DNA of 64,000 nt from Prorocentrum cordatum (GCA_963575745.1 CAUYUJ010014564.1:138501-202500); one strand, 5' to 3'; shown: positions 50,184-61,942, numbered from the stretch's first letter. Made by a program: numbers and translations. Notes: generated by a model not told the origin, from the letters alone.

Positions 50184-50885
50184 ACATATATATATATGTA
50201 TATATGTATATATATTTATACACGCATAAGGGAGAGAAATGGAGGAGGAGGACACGAGGAGGAGGATGATGATGTGGAGGAGGAGGAGGAGGAGGAGGGG
50301 GGAAGGAGGCGGAGGAAAGGAGGAGGACACTAGGGTGGGGAAGTGTGAGGGGCAGGGCCTCACCAGAGGCTCTGGACGTTGAAAGGCTGGAATGGGCAGA
50401 ACCCGACGGTTCTGCCACAGGACGTGGTGGGACAGCTGGCGAGAACCTTATCGGTTGTGCAAGGCGTATCAACGATTAGACCCAGGATGATCTGGGCAGA
50501 CCAGACCCTCCATTCGTATAGTTGGTCGGAGCTTTTAAGGAACATGTGTACGTGGCGCCAAAGCGAGAGCTCGATTGTGAAAATGATCCGCCCTCAACCC
50601 TTGTAGCTCTTGGACATGCCGAGATTGTCCATGCAGTGCTTGTACGTAGGGAGGGTTTCTTATTTCCTTTTCCAAGGGACTTGGCTTGGCTGGTGGTCCA
50701 GCGGCTCCTTTCTCGCCGTCGCCGGCCCGTCTCCAAGTCGTCGCCGCCCGTCGTCTGGGCCCCGCTGGCGGTCTGGCGGCTCCATGCTCGCGGTCGCCAG
50801 CCCGTCGCCGCCTCGTCGCCGTCCGTTGTCTTGGGCCTGGCTGGTGGTCTTGCGGCTATGTACTCGCCGTCGCCGCCCCGCCGCC
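50184..50885. other. TA and GGA microsatellites, no gene
   Basis: ATATATGTATA runs to 50220 and GGAGGAG at 50240-50330. One diverged unit of the 83-bp repeat lies near 50550. The Arg/Ser-rich frames beyond are without domains. Confidence 0.4.
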
Positions 50886-51115
50886 GCACAACATAGACTG
50901 CACCACATCGATTGTTCCACATATACTGCACAACATGAATTGCATCATGTAGGTTGCACCACATCAATTTCCCCATTTCTATTGCACCACACACATACAT
51001 ACATGTATATGTATACGTGTATGTACGTATATACATATAGACTGCACATCACGCATTACACCACATTTATTGCACCACATACACTGCGTCACACGCACTG
51101 CACCACATTGATTCT
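50886..51115 (-). repeat. Degenerate TGCACCACAT tandem repeat
   Basis: TGCACCACATNNATTG-like words recur about every 20 bases, interrupted by ATACATGTATATG at 51000-51050. It is the reverse complement of the words at 31800-32010. Confidence 0.65.
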
Positions 51116-51640
51116 CTTTTTCAGAAAAAGTATTGGGATCTCCCCCCTGGGGTTAACAGTTTATTTTTCCTCTTTGCAACTCTCATATGGTTCTGCCCCA
51201 TCGTCCATCCGACATTTGAATTCATACCATACCAGGCAGGCCGGTACTGATTCCCCCCTCATCCTCTGCCAAAGACTATGCGCGCACACTCGTTTATCAA
51301 AATCGTCAGTTTTCAAGAATCCATTGCAACATATGTGACGAAGTGCACACGCGCGCGTTTTGCGCGCGCATGCCGAAATTTTCGAAACATACCTAAGCTT
51401 CGTAAGGATTTCAAAATCCAGTGTCCCGAAAACATTTAAAACTAACACGGTTTTGCAACAAGGGTGTCCACAAAGCCTGCGCCCGTGCTCGTGCGAATTC
51501 TGAAGAGAACCATAGGTTTTCCAAACATTGCATAGACTGCTACCAGAAGGGCCTCTCGCGCGCGCATGTTGGAATCACTCGAACGCCCTTGCGTGCGTGC
51601 TGTCGAAATCGTCGCTTCTTCGCTTCCGGTGGTCCTCGGA
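51116..51640. other. No gene recognised
   Basis: Moderately AT-rich. Short unrelated frames only. GCGCGCGTTTTGCGCGCGC near 51350 can form a small stem. Confidence 0.4.
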
Positions 51641-51649
51641 GGTTTCTGG

Positions 51650-52164
51650 ATGGTGTCATATGTCCGCACGTGCCCCAAGAGCAGCCCCACGAGGCCATAA
51701 GACGGCCCGAAGGAGCGCTCCAGAGTCTCCGAATCCGGTCCCGGATGACCTCCAAGAGTCCCCATGCAGGCGGCTTCCGAAAGCGTCGGGCGTGCCAAGA
51801 GCGCCCCAGATGAGCCCGAGGTCGCCCCAGGACGGTCGACGGGGGGCCCCAGCACCCTTCAAGATGAGACCGCGACGGCCCAAGATTTACGATCTTCCAA
51901 CCTAGTTTGGCCTTGACCACCAGAAAGCTTGAGGATTTTCATGTGTCGCGCCCTGGGAGGCGACACTCGTTCGACATTGTTTGGACATTTTTCTGGGTGC
52001 TCCAAATTATTTCTGGGATGTGGTCCTTAAGTATGATTGGCACAAGATAACCCAAGATGGCTTCAAGACGGCCCTCGAGGCCGCGAGGCTCAAGATGGCA
52101 TCCTGATAACCCCAAGAGGCCCCCACGAGACTTGCCAAGAGAGGTCCTAGAGGCCCCGAGTTGT
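51650..52164. repeat. CCAAGANGGCC minisatellite, interrupted
   Basis: Minus-orientation family members occupy 51670-51890 and 52045-52160. Unrelated sequence lies between. Confidence 0.6.
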
Positions 52165-52206
52165 GCTAGAACAAAAGTGCGCGCGAAGCGCGCGCGTGGC
52201 TATAGC
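52165..52206. repeat. 42-bp palindrome with GCGCGCGC arms, copy 2
   Basis: GCTAGAACAAAAG, GCGCGCG, centre AAG, CGCGCGCG, TGGCTATAGC. TATTTACACGCGCATA follows and leads into the ATGT array. Confidence 0.7.
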
Positions 52207-52329
52207 AATATTTACACGCGCATACACACTGTACACGTATGTACATATGCATGTACGCTGTATAACATGTATGTGACCAGATGTACGCATACATTTAGGC
52301 ATCAATGCATTCACGCATAGGTATGTATG

Positions 52330-53356
52330 CGAATGTATGTGTATGAGTATGTGCATACTTGGATTCAGACATGTATGTGCACATATGTATGTATGCATGT
52401 ATGTATGTATGTATGTATATATGTGTGTGTGTGTATGTATGTATGCATGTATGTATGCATGCATTCATGCATGCATGCATGCATGCATGCATGTATGTAT
52501 GTATGTATGTATGTATGTATGTACGTACGTACGTACGTACGTATGTATGTATGTATGTATGCATTTATGTGTGTATGTATGTATTTATGTATGTATGTAT
52601 GCATGTATGTATGTATGTATGTATGTATGTATATATATATATGTATGTGTGTGTATGTATGTATGTATGTATGTATGCATGCATGCATGCATGCATTCAT
52701 GCATGCATGCATGTATGTATGTATGTATGTATGTACGTACGTACGTACGTACGTATGTGTGTATGTATGTATGTATGTATGTATGCATTCATGCATGCAT
52801 GCATGTATGTATGTATGTATGTATGCATGTATGTATGTATGTATGTACGTACGTACGTACGTATGTATGTATGTATGTATGTATGCATTTATGTGTGTAT
52901 GTATGTATTTATGTATGTATGTATGCATGTATGTATGTATGTATATATATATATGTATGTGTGTGTATGTATGTATGTATGTATGTATGTATGTATGCAT
53001 GCATGCATGCATGCATGTATGTATGCATGCATGCATGTATGTATGTATGTATGTATGTATGTACGTACGTATGTGTGTATGTATGTATGTATGCATGCAT
53101 TTATGTGTGTATGTATGTATTTATGCATGTATGTATGTATGTATGTATACATGTATGTACGTACGTACGTATGTGTGTATGTATGTATGCATGTATGTAT
53201 GCATTCATGCATGCATGCATGTATGTATGTATGTATGTATGTACGTACGTACGTATGTATGTATGTATGTATGTATGCATGCATGTATGCATTTATGTGT
53301 ATATGTATGTATTTATGTATGTATGCATGCATGTATGTATGTATGTATGTATGTTT

Positions 53357-53392
<36 letters not shown>

Positions 53393-53620
53393 ATGTATGT
53401 ATGTATGTATGCATGCATGCATGCATGCATGCATTCATGTATGTATGTATGTATGTATGTATGTATGTATGTATGTACGTACGTACGTATGTGTGTATGT
53501 ATGTATGTATATATGTATGTATGCATTTATGTGTGTGTGTATGTATGTATGTATGTCTGTATGTATGTATGTATGTATGTATGTATGTATGTATGTATGC
53601 ATATATGTATATATACATAT
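52330..53620. repeat. (ATGT)n array with higher-order structure
   Basis: ATGT, ATGC and ACGT tetranucleotides alternate in a fixed order. GCATTTATGTGT marks blocks at 52561, 52885, 53098, 53289 and 53523. TATATATATATGTATGTGTG lies at about 52629, 52943 and 53362. Frames of up to 540 codons are Met-Tyr-Val-Cys repeats and not genes. Confidence 0.95.
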
Positions 53621-53639
53621 CTATACATATACACATGCA

Positions 53640-54424
53640 CACATGTATGAAGGTGCATGCGGGCGGGATTCCACGTGCGGACGGACGGAGGCAGCATTTT
53701 GTTCTCTTGGCCTCGTCCATCCCCCTCTCCCTCTTCCCACTCCACCCCTCTTCTGGACCTCTTCCCCCCTTTCCCCCTCTTCTTTCTCCTCAAATTTCGC
53801 CTCTCCCGTCCGACTTCACGTCTTCTCTGCCCCTTCCTCAGTCGGTGCCCGAGCAGGCTCATAGTGTGGCTCAGTCGAATTTGGGCTGTCTGTTGTATTG
53901 TATGTCACGCGACGCTGGTATCGTCACCATTCTTGTGTTCTTGTGTTGAGCCGTATTTTTTAGTTTGTTTCTAAGAGTGCCTGTCCAGATGCCATGGGCT
54001 CGTTCCATCGCATCCGTTGACCGTCATGGGCGCTCATCGAGTCCAGAACAGATGGTTTCAGTGTTGTTTAAAGTGAATATTCTCCCCGCCCCGTTGCCGT
54101 TCGCCTCCCCCCATCCCGTCGTCGCGTTTGGATTGCAAGGGAGCGGTCCCTTCTACAGTCAACAGCTTTGGTTGCAGATCCTGGGTGTTGCCAGTAGCCC
54201 GCGCGGCCTCGGTGTTTTCAGAACAGGGATGCCATTGTCGACGCAGAGCTAGGTTGCAGATTGCTCCAGGTCTCGCTACGCACTCGTAGGTGTCAAGCTT
54301 TTTGCTAGCTCCGATGGGCCAGACTGAATGTCTATTCTCGTCCTTCTTGGGTGCCTCTGGTTTCAGACAAAAGGGATAGGGGATTGAAGGGTGTTGAAGA
54401 TATGAGAAAGGCTTTTATAGAAAT

Positions 54425-54455
<31 letters not shown>

Positions 54456-55975
54456 CATACAGAGAGCGAGAGAGAGAGAGAGAGGGAAGGGTGTGGTGTG
54501 AGGGGCTGGGGGAATGAACGGGGGAAGGGGATATATACATGGGCCAGCACAGTTGCGAATTCGAGTGAGGAGGTCTGGATTGGCGGGGGGGTCGGGGGTC
54601 GCGATCGCGGGAAGTTTGAGACTTCTTCACGGCCATTTCTGAAACATGGGCAGGATCAACCCCGTGCCCGCTGTGCAGATGCAGTCTTACAGTAGCCAGA
54701 GCGCAATTTGTTTTCAGGGGAACGCCTATTCTGACATCTCAGCTCCAACCAGTGCATTATATGCTAGAGGCACGCTCCTAGCATCATATACAGTGGTTTG
54801 TACGTTCTCGAACGGATTTCGATTTTACCGACTTCAATTTTGGTTTGATTTCGGAGTTAGGGGTTCGGTATCTTTCCCGAGTCCTTAAGTGTAGAGTGCT
54901 TGATGCAAACTCATGATCTTCAGGTTCAGCTGTCATGCTCAAATGCGTTGTAAGTTAGCCAGTTCTGAACTCAGGCGTTCTGCATCTTGGTTCCATTGGA
55001 ACTTCTTGGCCAGGAGAGCGACGTCTAAGCAATCCTTGTCAGCTTGCTCGCTGCAGAGTCAGCCTTGTATGCATCTTCACAGGTATCGCCTCATTGCAGT
55101 CAAGCTGCCAAACCTCGGTTTCCATGTCGATTGGGCACTTTTGCGAGGATGGATGCTGAATGATCAGGCGTTGTTCCATCACCGGCATCTGTTTTGCCCA
55201 AAGTCGAAACGTCGAGTAAACAAAACGTTAACGTGCGTGTTTACCCCGTTCAGCCCAATCAGCAGATCATGACATCGCCTGCGTTATATTTTGTGATGTG
55301 GTTTTTCCAACACAACAATCAGCCAAGTAAAGGTTGCATGCCTGCCAAACATCTACTGGTCAATCGAACCAGTCTCCAGCGCGAGTGGCCTCAATGGACG
55401 AAAACACGGCGGTGCCAACACGCGTTCCGAGAATCTTCGACAGGAGCGGGGCATCTGCCTCCCTGGCCAAGCCAGTGGGGCGCGTACACGGCTCCCTGAC
55501 CCAGGATGGGCCTGGCCAGGGGCGGGGCGGTGGACATGCGCAGGTCTCGCCGCCCTACGGAAGAGGGAGATGAGAGGGAAGAGGGAAGAGGGACGCTTTT
55601 TTTCCCCCGTTTTTTTGTGTTGTTGTTTCTCTCTTCTTTCTTTGTTCTATATTAAAATGAAAAGTATAAAACATATGCGAATGCTGTACGATGAAAACAA
55701 GACTAATATTTCAACTGCTACAAGAACTGCCGAGTGCAGCTTGTCTCGGCCCTGCCGCTGGGCACCCTCCTCGATGCACCAAGACCCGCCCCTCCTCGAT
55801 GGAGTCACCTCCTCGCGTCCCGCGCGGCGGGCTGCTCCCCCGTCGGCCCACTGCCCGCTCGTGGACCGAGCCGGACGGGCCGCCCGTCCGCGGTCCGCTT
55901 TCGGCCACGCGCGGAGGGGGGCAGGGGGAGTGGGGAAGGCTTCTTAGAGCAAGCGCGCCACTCACCCTGTAGTTG
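53640..55975. other. No gene recognised
   Basis: A (GA)n tract is at 54425-54483. Positions 54600-55560 are less repetitive, with several 70-120-codon plus frames, but none shows a domain or continuous coding signal. Confidence 0.4.
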
Positions 55976-56250
55976 AGAGGGGGGGGTCCGACCCCGCCCC
56001 CCCCCTTCCCCCCTTCAAAGGGGGGGTGAGATTTTCGGCCCCCCCCCCCTCCCCGTAAGGGGGGAAGTGTCCGAACCCCCCCCTCTTCCCCCCCGGTGAA
56101 CGGGGGGGGGTCCGAACCCCCCCCCTTCCCTCCCTTGGCGCTGGAAAGGTGGGGGGGGTGGTTCGAACCTCCCCCCCCCCCTCCGCCCCTTTGCGCCGAA
56201 CAGGGGGCCGGGGAGAGGGCCTCTCCCGCAAAGGGGGGGGGGTCTGGCTT
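55976..56250. repeat. G-run/C-run palindromic block
   Basis: Alternating runs of 6-10 G and 6-10 C are separated by TCCGAACC-like words, so many short G-C hairpins or G-quadruplexes are possible. Sequence accuracy in these homopolymers may be poor. Confidence 0.7.
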
Positions 56251-56261
56251 CGGGATGGTGA

Positions 56262-57915
56262 ATAGTGAGTAGTGCGTGGGAAATAGTGAGTAGTGAGTAG
56301 TGAATAATGAATAGTGAGTATACAGTAGCGAGTAGTGAGGGGTGAGGAGTAAGTAGTGTGTAGTGCGCACTGCGTTGTGAGTAGTGAGTAGTGAGTAGTG
56401 AATAGTGGGTAGTGGGGAGTGGGTAGTGAGTAGTGAGTAGCGAGTAGGGGGTAGCGAGTGGTGAATAGTGAGTCGCGAATAGGGCACTGTGAGTAGTGAG
56501 TAGTGAGGTTGGAGTAGTCGGTAGTGAGTGACGAGTAGGGAGTATCGAGTAGTGAGTAATGGGTAGTGAGTAGTGAGTAGGGAGTAGGGAGTAGTGAGTA
56601 GTAGAAGTCAGAAGTGATAATCGGGTATTGAGTATTGGGCAGTGGGTAGTGCGTAGGGAGTAGGGAGAAGTGGGTAGTGAGTAGTGAGTGGTGAGTCGAG
56701 TGAGTAATGAACAGTGAGTTGTGAGTAGCGACTTGTGACTCGTGAGTAGAGAACAGGGAGTAGGGAGTAGGGAGTAGTGGGTAGTGAAAAGTGAGTAGTC
56801 CGTAGTGGGTAGTGGGTAGTGACTATATCGTAGTGAGTTGTGAGTAGTGAGAAGTGCGTGGTAGGTAGTGAGTCGTGAGTAGTGAGTAGTGAATACTGAA
56901 TAGCGAGTAGAGAGTAGCGTAGCGATTTGTGACTAGTGACTAGTGGGTAGCGAGTAGGGAGTAGGGAGTAGCGAGTAGTGAGTAGTAAGTAGTGAGCAGT
57001 GAGTATTGTGTAGGGAGTAGGGAGTACAGCCAGAAACCCGAATAAGGACGCGCGATTTTGCTCAGGGTACCCTTGCGTCCTTGCTCTTCCTTGCTCTTGC
57101 GTCCTTGAGGTTTTCGTCGTCCGCCGCCCCAAAAATGCCAACTTCGGTTTCCAAGGGTTTTGCGTCCTTACCGCGCGTCCGTATTAGGGTTTTTGATTGT
57201 AGCGAGGAGCGAAAAGCGGATAGTGAGTAGTGAGTTGTGGGCACTGAGTAGTGAGTAGCGAATTGTGAATATTCATCAGTGAGTAGTGGATAGTGGTTAG
57301 TGGGTAGTGAATAGTGCTTAATGAGTAGTGAATAGTGGGCGGTGAGTCGTGTTTTTGTGCGTAGTGATTACTGAATACTGGGTAGTGAGTAGTGAGTAGT
57401 GAGTAGTGAATTGGGAGTAGTGAGTAGTGAGTAGTGGGAGCGTAGTGCGTGGTGAGCAGTGGGTAGTGAGTGGTGCGTACTGGGCACCGAGTAAATGGTA
57501 GTGAGTAGCGAGTAGTGAGTAGTGGGTACGGAGTATTGTGTAGTGTGTAGGGAATAGCGAGTAGTGGATGGTGAGCAGTGAGTTGTGGGCAATGAGTAGT
57601 GAGTAGTGCAGTGTGAGTAGTGAGTAGTGGATAGTGGTTAGTGGTTAGAGGGTAGTGCGTAGTGATTCGTGATTAGTGCGTAGTGGGTAGCGAGTTGTGT
57701 TTAGTGAGTAGTGAGTATTGAGTAGTGGATAGTGCGTAGTGAGTAATGAGCGGTGAGTAGTGAGTAGTGAGTAGTGAGTAGTGGGTAGTGGGTAGTGCGT
57801 AGTGGGTAGTGGGTAGTGAGTCGTGAGTAGTGAATAGTGCTGAATAAGAAGTGAGTAGTGAGTAGTGAGTAGTGAGTAGTGGGTAGAGAGTAGTGCGTAA
57901 TGAGTAGTGAGTGCT
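56262..57915 (+). repeat. 7-bp (AGTAGTG)n array, about 1.65 kb
   Basis: GTAGTGAGTAGTGAGTAGTG with frequent variants (GTAGGGA, GTAGCGA, GTAGTGC). It is interrupted at about 57030-57215 by 190 bases of unrelated sequence containing two partly repeated GCGTCCTT/CCTTGCTCTT words. Confidence 0.93.
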
Positions 57916-57916
57916 G

Positions 57917-57966
57917 TTTGGGGCTAGGGTTAGAGTTCGGGGTTAGGGTTGGGTTTAGGGTACGGG
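57917..57966 (+). repeat. Telomere-like repeat tract
   Basis: GGGCTAGGGTTAGAG, GGGGTTAGGGTTGGG and TTTAGGG follow directly on the AGTAGTG array. They are variants of the plant/algal TTTAGGG and TTAGGG telomere units. Confidence 0.65.
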
Positions 57967-58255
57967 TGACGATGAGCGTTGGGGGTGGTTGGGGTCGGGT
58001 TCCGGAGCCCGGGGGCGCCGTGGCGAAAGGGGGAGAGGGGGGAGGGGGGTTCGAATTTAGCGGCCAAAGGGGGGGAGGGGGGGGTCCACGACGACAGATC
58101 GGGAAAGGGGGGGCGGGGGGGAGGGGGTTCCCCGGCGACGGATCGGGAAAGGGGGGGTGGGGTTCCCCGGCGACGGATCGGAAAACGGGGGGTGGGGTTC
58201 CCCGACGACGGATCGTGGAAAGGGGGGGGGGTCCCCCCCCCCCCTTGGGGAGATC

Positions 58256-58543
58256 CAGCGGCGCACCCTCCTTCTTAGAAGCACCCCTACTTAAAATCAT
58301 GCGGTCGCAAACATGGATCAAGGGGGCGTGGATTAGCCACGGGTCCCGTTTCCATGTGAAATCACGGATTTCCGCCGCCGGACGAGCCGGCACCGGCCGC
58401 AGCGGCGCACCCTCCTTCTTAGAAGCACCCCTACTTAAAATCATGCGGTCGCAAACATGGATCAAGGGGGCGTGGATTAGCCACGGGTCCCGTTTCCATG
58501 TGAAATCACGGATTTCCGCCGCCGGACGAGCCGGCACCGGCCG
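58256..58543 (+). repeat. 144-bp tandem duplication, two copies
   Basis: Copies start at 58256 and 58400 (CAGCGGCGCACCC) and read as identical, ending GGCACCGGCCG. G-rich repeats (GGGGTTCCCCGGCGACGGATCG, three forms) precede them at 58100-58220. Confidence 0.92.
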
Positions 58544-59642
58544 CATTTTGTGGAAGGCACCTCCCCCGATCCATGGATTTGGCGACCCCGCGCGCCAAAT
58601 CCATGGATCGCTAATCCGTGTTTGCGCGCCCCCAATGGAAGGCGCGCGCCTTTGCGCCGGCGGTCGCAGGCTCACCGTACGCAGAGGATCGGACCCCCAA
58701 GTCGGCGTTGCCTTCTTTGGGCGCAGAGGGCCGTCCCTCTGCGGTGAGGGAGATCCAGGAGGCCTCGCGCGGCGCGCAGTAGTTGTATCATCTAGTCCGC
58801 ACGCTCACCCTGTCAGATACCGGATGGCCTTCGCGCGGCGATGTTCCGAGGTAAGTCCGGCGTGAGTCCGAGGTACACTCCACGCAGTCCGACCTGAGCC
58901 TCACGTAAATCCGACGTGGATCCGTTGTGAATGGGGTCTCAGGTTGCTGCGCGAGGCCTGCAGGATTTTCCTCATAACCTCCACTGTTCAAGCCAGTCTG
59001 AAGACCATCACTTAAAACGATCGTTCCCAGCTTGAGTTTCCACTGTACCCGGCCACGGCCCTCTCGGCCTCGGCCAGACTCGACCTTGATCATCGGGCGG
59101 GCTGCGCTGCAGGGTTGCTCGCGGTCGTGGGCCGAGGGAGGAGGTCAATTCACCCGGTGTGCAACACAGAGGCCTGCACGCGGCTTTCAAGGCACATCAG
59201 CTCGCGCTTGTAGACCACGCGCATGCGGCCTCGGGCTGCATGGCCGACGACAAGATCGTCGAGATGAGAGTTTCTTCCTGCGCCTGCAGTGCACACTGCG
59301 CCTGAACAGAAGATATTGCCTCCTAATTCCGCGTTCCATTTTACCTACGCGAGAGATCTGGCCAGGTGTGATATTCCAATCTGTAGCTGTAGTCCGTCTG
59401 AGTCGCAGAGCATGCTTGACGCAGTCTAGCTTTCGAATCCGTGCAGCGTTGTTTTTCATCTCTGAAACCGATGCCCGAGACTCCGTGTGACGATAATGCC
59501 GCAGCATCACACCCTCCAGTGCGAGGAACGATCTGAGCAATAGCGCCCGAGCCTCTCTGAGGCACGCGCGGGCCTGTGACTTCGAGCAGGAGATATTCCT
59601 CCGCCTTTGTTCGCGTGGCCCTGAGAACTGGCTGGGACTTGT
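58544..59642. other. No gene recognised
   Basis: Short frames only. TCCATGGATTTGGCG and CGCCAAATCCATGGA (58568-58609) form a 15-bp-arm inverted repeat. Confidence 0.45.
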
Positions 59643-59807
59643 GTCTGGCCTGTCCCTCTCCACAGGAGGACGATTCAACAATAGTAAAAAAATAGCCTGC
59701 GGCCGATTTTTCGATTATTTGTTAAACCATTTTAGACTATTTTTGAGCATGTTTGGGCAATTTTTCGTTTTTCGTCGAAACTCTGACTGTAGGGGGACAT
59801 GCCCGAC
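59643..59807 (+). mobile_element. Short TIR element, copy B (165 bp)
   Basis: The left end GTCTGGCCTGTCCCTCTCC is diverged; the right end AGGGGGACATGCCCGAC is standard. The interior GATTCAACAATAG, AATAGCCTG, GCCGATT and TTTTTCGTCGAAA matches copies A and C. Confidence 0.78.
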
Positions 59808-59994
59808 CTAAGCTTGGACCCACCCACTCGAACTTGGTCGAACTGGCTTGCTGGACGTCTTCGGCGCCTGATCCCCCGCCTCTGCCACCGCCGCAGCCGC
59901 AGCAGCTCTTCCTACGTGTGTGGCTCGCGTGCATCGGTGTAGTCGTCCGCAGACGCGCCAACGGTGTGTTAGCTAACGGCGATGTAGGAAAACC

Positions 59995-60250
59995 AATTGT
60001 AGGAATAGGGGGTCACATGCGAAACCTACCCCTCCTACCCCACGATTTCTGAGGGGGAGGGTGGCGGAGTGAACCCCACTCTCCCCCTCAGAAATCGTGG
60101 GTGGTAGGGGTAGGGTTCGCATGTGGCCCCCTAATTGCAGGAAGGCGTGGTCCGTGGTCAAACCAATTGCAGGAACGCGTGGTTCGCGTTTTCCTACCAA
60201 CTCGCCGTGCCGTTTTCGTTTGACACATTCGCATATTTGAATTGTAGGAA
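59995..60250. repeat. Four copies of AATTGYAGGAA
   Basis: Found at 59995, 60133, 60165 and 60240. They are clustered around the fold-back at 60008 and mostly followed by a variable short word ending in CG or GG. Confidence 0.6.
60008..60131. mobile_element. Fold-back element, 124 bp
   Basis: Arms of about 55 bases: GGGGGTCACATGCGAAACC and onward pairs with the complement ending GGTTCGCATGTGGCCCCC. The strongest block, CACGATTTCTGAGGGGGAG, is perfect. The loop is about 10 bases. Confidence 0.75.
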
Positions 60251-60892
60251 ACGGTCTTTCGTGATTTCCTACATGTTGTTCTGCGTGAGCTCGGTGTCAC
60301 AAACAAAAACGTATCCCCAACCGCACCGTTAACCAAGCACGTCGTTGGCGCGGCCTTGGGTCGTGGTCGGCAGCGATGTGAGCGGCAAGGGGATCCCAGG
60401 CCTTGTCTCCAAGGCAGGGCACGCACCCGAAGGACGACGTGGCGAAATCGCATGCCCAACGGACCCGCGGCGCAATCCCGAGGGCCAGCCTTTAGTACTG
60501 TATCTTCCCCAGTGGAGCCCTCAGGGTTTAACCAAATCAAACACGCCCTAGTTGGTGAGGGACAGGCTTTTCCGTTTTTCCTGGCCTTCCACCAAGGATT
60601 TGAACGACCATTTGTTGGTCCTTGGGATCACGTTCCCAGTCTTGGTGTGCTCACTCGAGACCGAGATTTGCCGCGCGCGTCGGTACAACTTGCCGAGCCT
60701 GGCCCCAGTCGCGCGGGCGACCGAGAGATCTCCAGTGGGGGGGGGTCGGGGATCATTGACAAAAACAAGCATGGAACCCGTAACCCCCCCAACCCGAAAT
60801 TCGGGTCTTCGGGTTGGGTTGGGTTGGGGTGGTCTGGTAGTCACACAGCCGCTGTCGCCCTGGACCTCGCCTAAGGGTGTCCTGGGCCTCGC

Positions 60893-60897
<5 letters not shown>

Positions 60898-60940
<43 letters not shown>

Positions 60941-60974
60941 TCGGTGTCGGCGTCTGCGTCGGCGTCGGCGTCGA

Positions 60975-61032
<58 letters not shown>
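60898..61032. repeat. (GGCGTC)n then (GTC)n microsatellite
   Basis: Hexamer GGCGTC for about 70 bases, then a pure GTC tract from about 60975. Confidence 0.93.
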
Positions 61033-61034
<2 letters not shown>

Positions 61035-61035
61035 G

Positions 61036-61224
61036 CTTCCACGTGACCAACTTCTGCTTGAGAGTGTGGAGGCTGTCTTTGCCCGTCTCCTCGCACTCCC
61101 ATACCTTGAACTTGTTCCAACACTCGCAGCTCATGGCGATGCCGATGACCGCTTGCACACCCTTCTTGTCGTCGACGTTGCCCGTGGCGCCAGGATGCGA
61201 CACACCTTGAGCGCCAGCGAACAC
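61036..61224 (-). CDS. Possible coding fragment or exon, unidentified
   Basis: The minus frame gives about 63 residues with ordinary globular composition (FAGAQGVSHPGATGN, DDKKGVQAVIGIAMS, then a Cys/Trp/Lys-rich stretch), unlike the repeat frames around it. It then runs into Thr repeats of the GTC microsatellite. A GTATGG donor-like word follows codon AAG at about 61107. No homologue is recognised. Confidence 0.25.
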
Positions 61225-61631
61225 GTTGGTGGCGCTCTGGGATTCGGGGTACCGGTGTGGACCCCAGACAGGGTCTGCCTAAGCGCAAGCGCTGCTTAAA
61301 ATTCGGGTCGCATTCGTCGTCGTCGTAGTCGTCGTCTTCTGCCTGCCTCCTTTCCTCCCTCCTTCCTCGCCCAGGAAGCAGCAGAGGGAAGGGGTGCAGG
61401 GCTTGCAGGGAGAGTGCAGACGATGAGAGCCGCAACGGTCTCCTCGACCTCAGGACCTGGCTGACCAGCTGCCCGCGATGGCGCGACGCTGCGCGCCACG
61501 CCCCGTCGGCTCGACGGCCTCGACGTCGGCGGTCCGCGTCGGCCTCCGCCGCCATGCCAGCACTTCGAGCCTCCCGCGCCCTCTGCGGCAGCCCGTGCAG
61601 GTCCTGGTCAGACGCCCCCGACTTGCTTTAC

Positions 61632-61787
61632 GTCGGGCGTGTCCCTCTACAGGAGGGCGATTCAAACATAGCCTGAAAATAGTATGGGGACGATTTCTTG
61701 TGCGGTGTTGAAAACATGTTTGGGTATCATTTTACTACTTTTCTTACTTTTTCGTCGACAATCTCCCTGTAGGGGGACATGGCCGAC
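61632..61787 (+). mobile_element. Short TIR element, copy C (156 bp)
   Basis: Starts GTCGGGCGTGTCCCTCTACAGG and ends CCCTGTAGGGGGACATGGCCGAC. GACTTGCT occurs just outside both ends (61618 and 61791), a possible 8-bp duplication a few bases away from the TIRs. Confidence 0.8.
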
Positions 61788-61942
61788 CTGAGACTTGCTC
61801 CTGCCACGCTGGGGAGTCCCTGCTGCTGCGCCATCCTCCTCGAACCGCAGGCTCCGCCTATCGCCAGCAGCAGAGCTGCACCACGTTGTGCCCTGCATCT
61901 TGTGCACCGACCGCCCTGGGTCTGCAGCTGGTCACTCTGCTG

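Noticed and set aside
52327-53949. 540-codon Met-Tyr-Val-Cys ORF and its relatives in other frames
   Set aside because: The ATGT tetranucleotide array opens every frame in 12-base cycles; no coding signal.
55976-56250. G/C homopolymer block as a real terminal inverted repeat element
   Set aside because: Symmetry follows from alternating G and C runs; no unique arm sequence.
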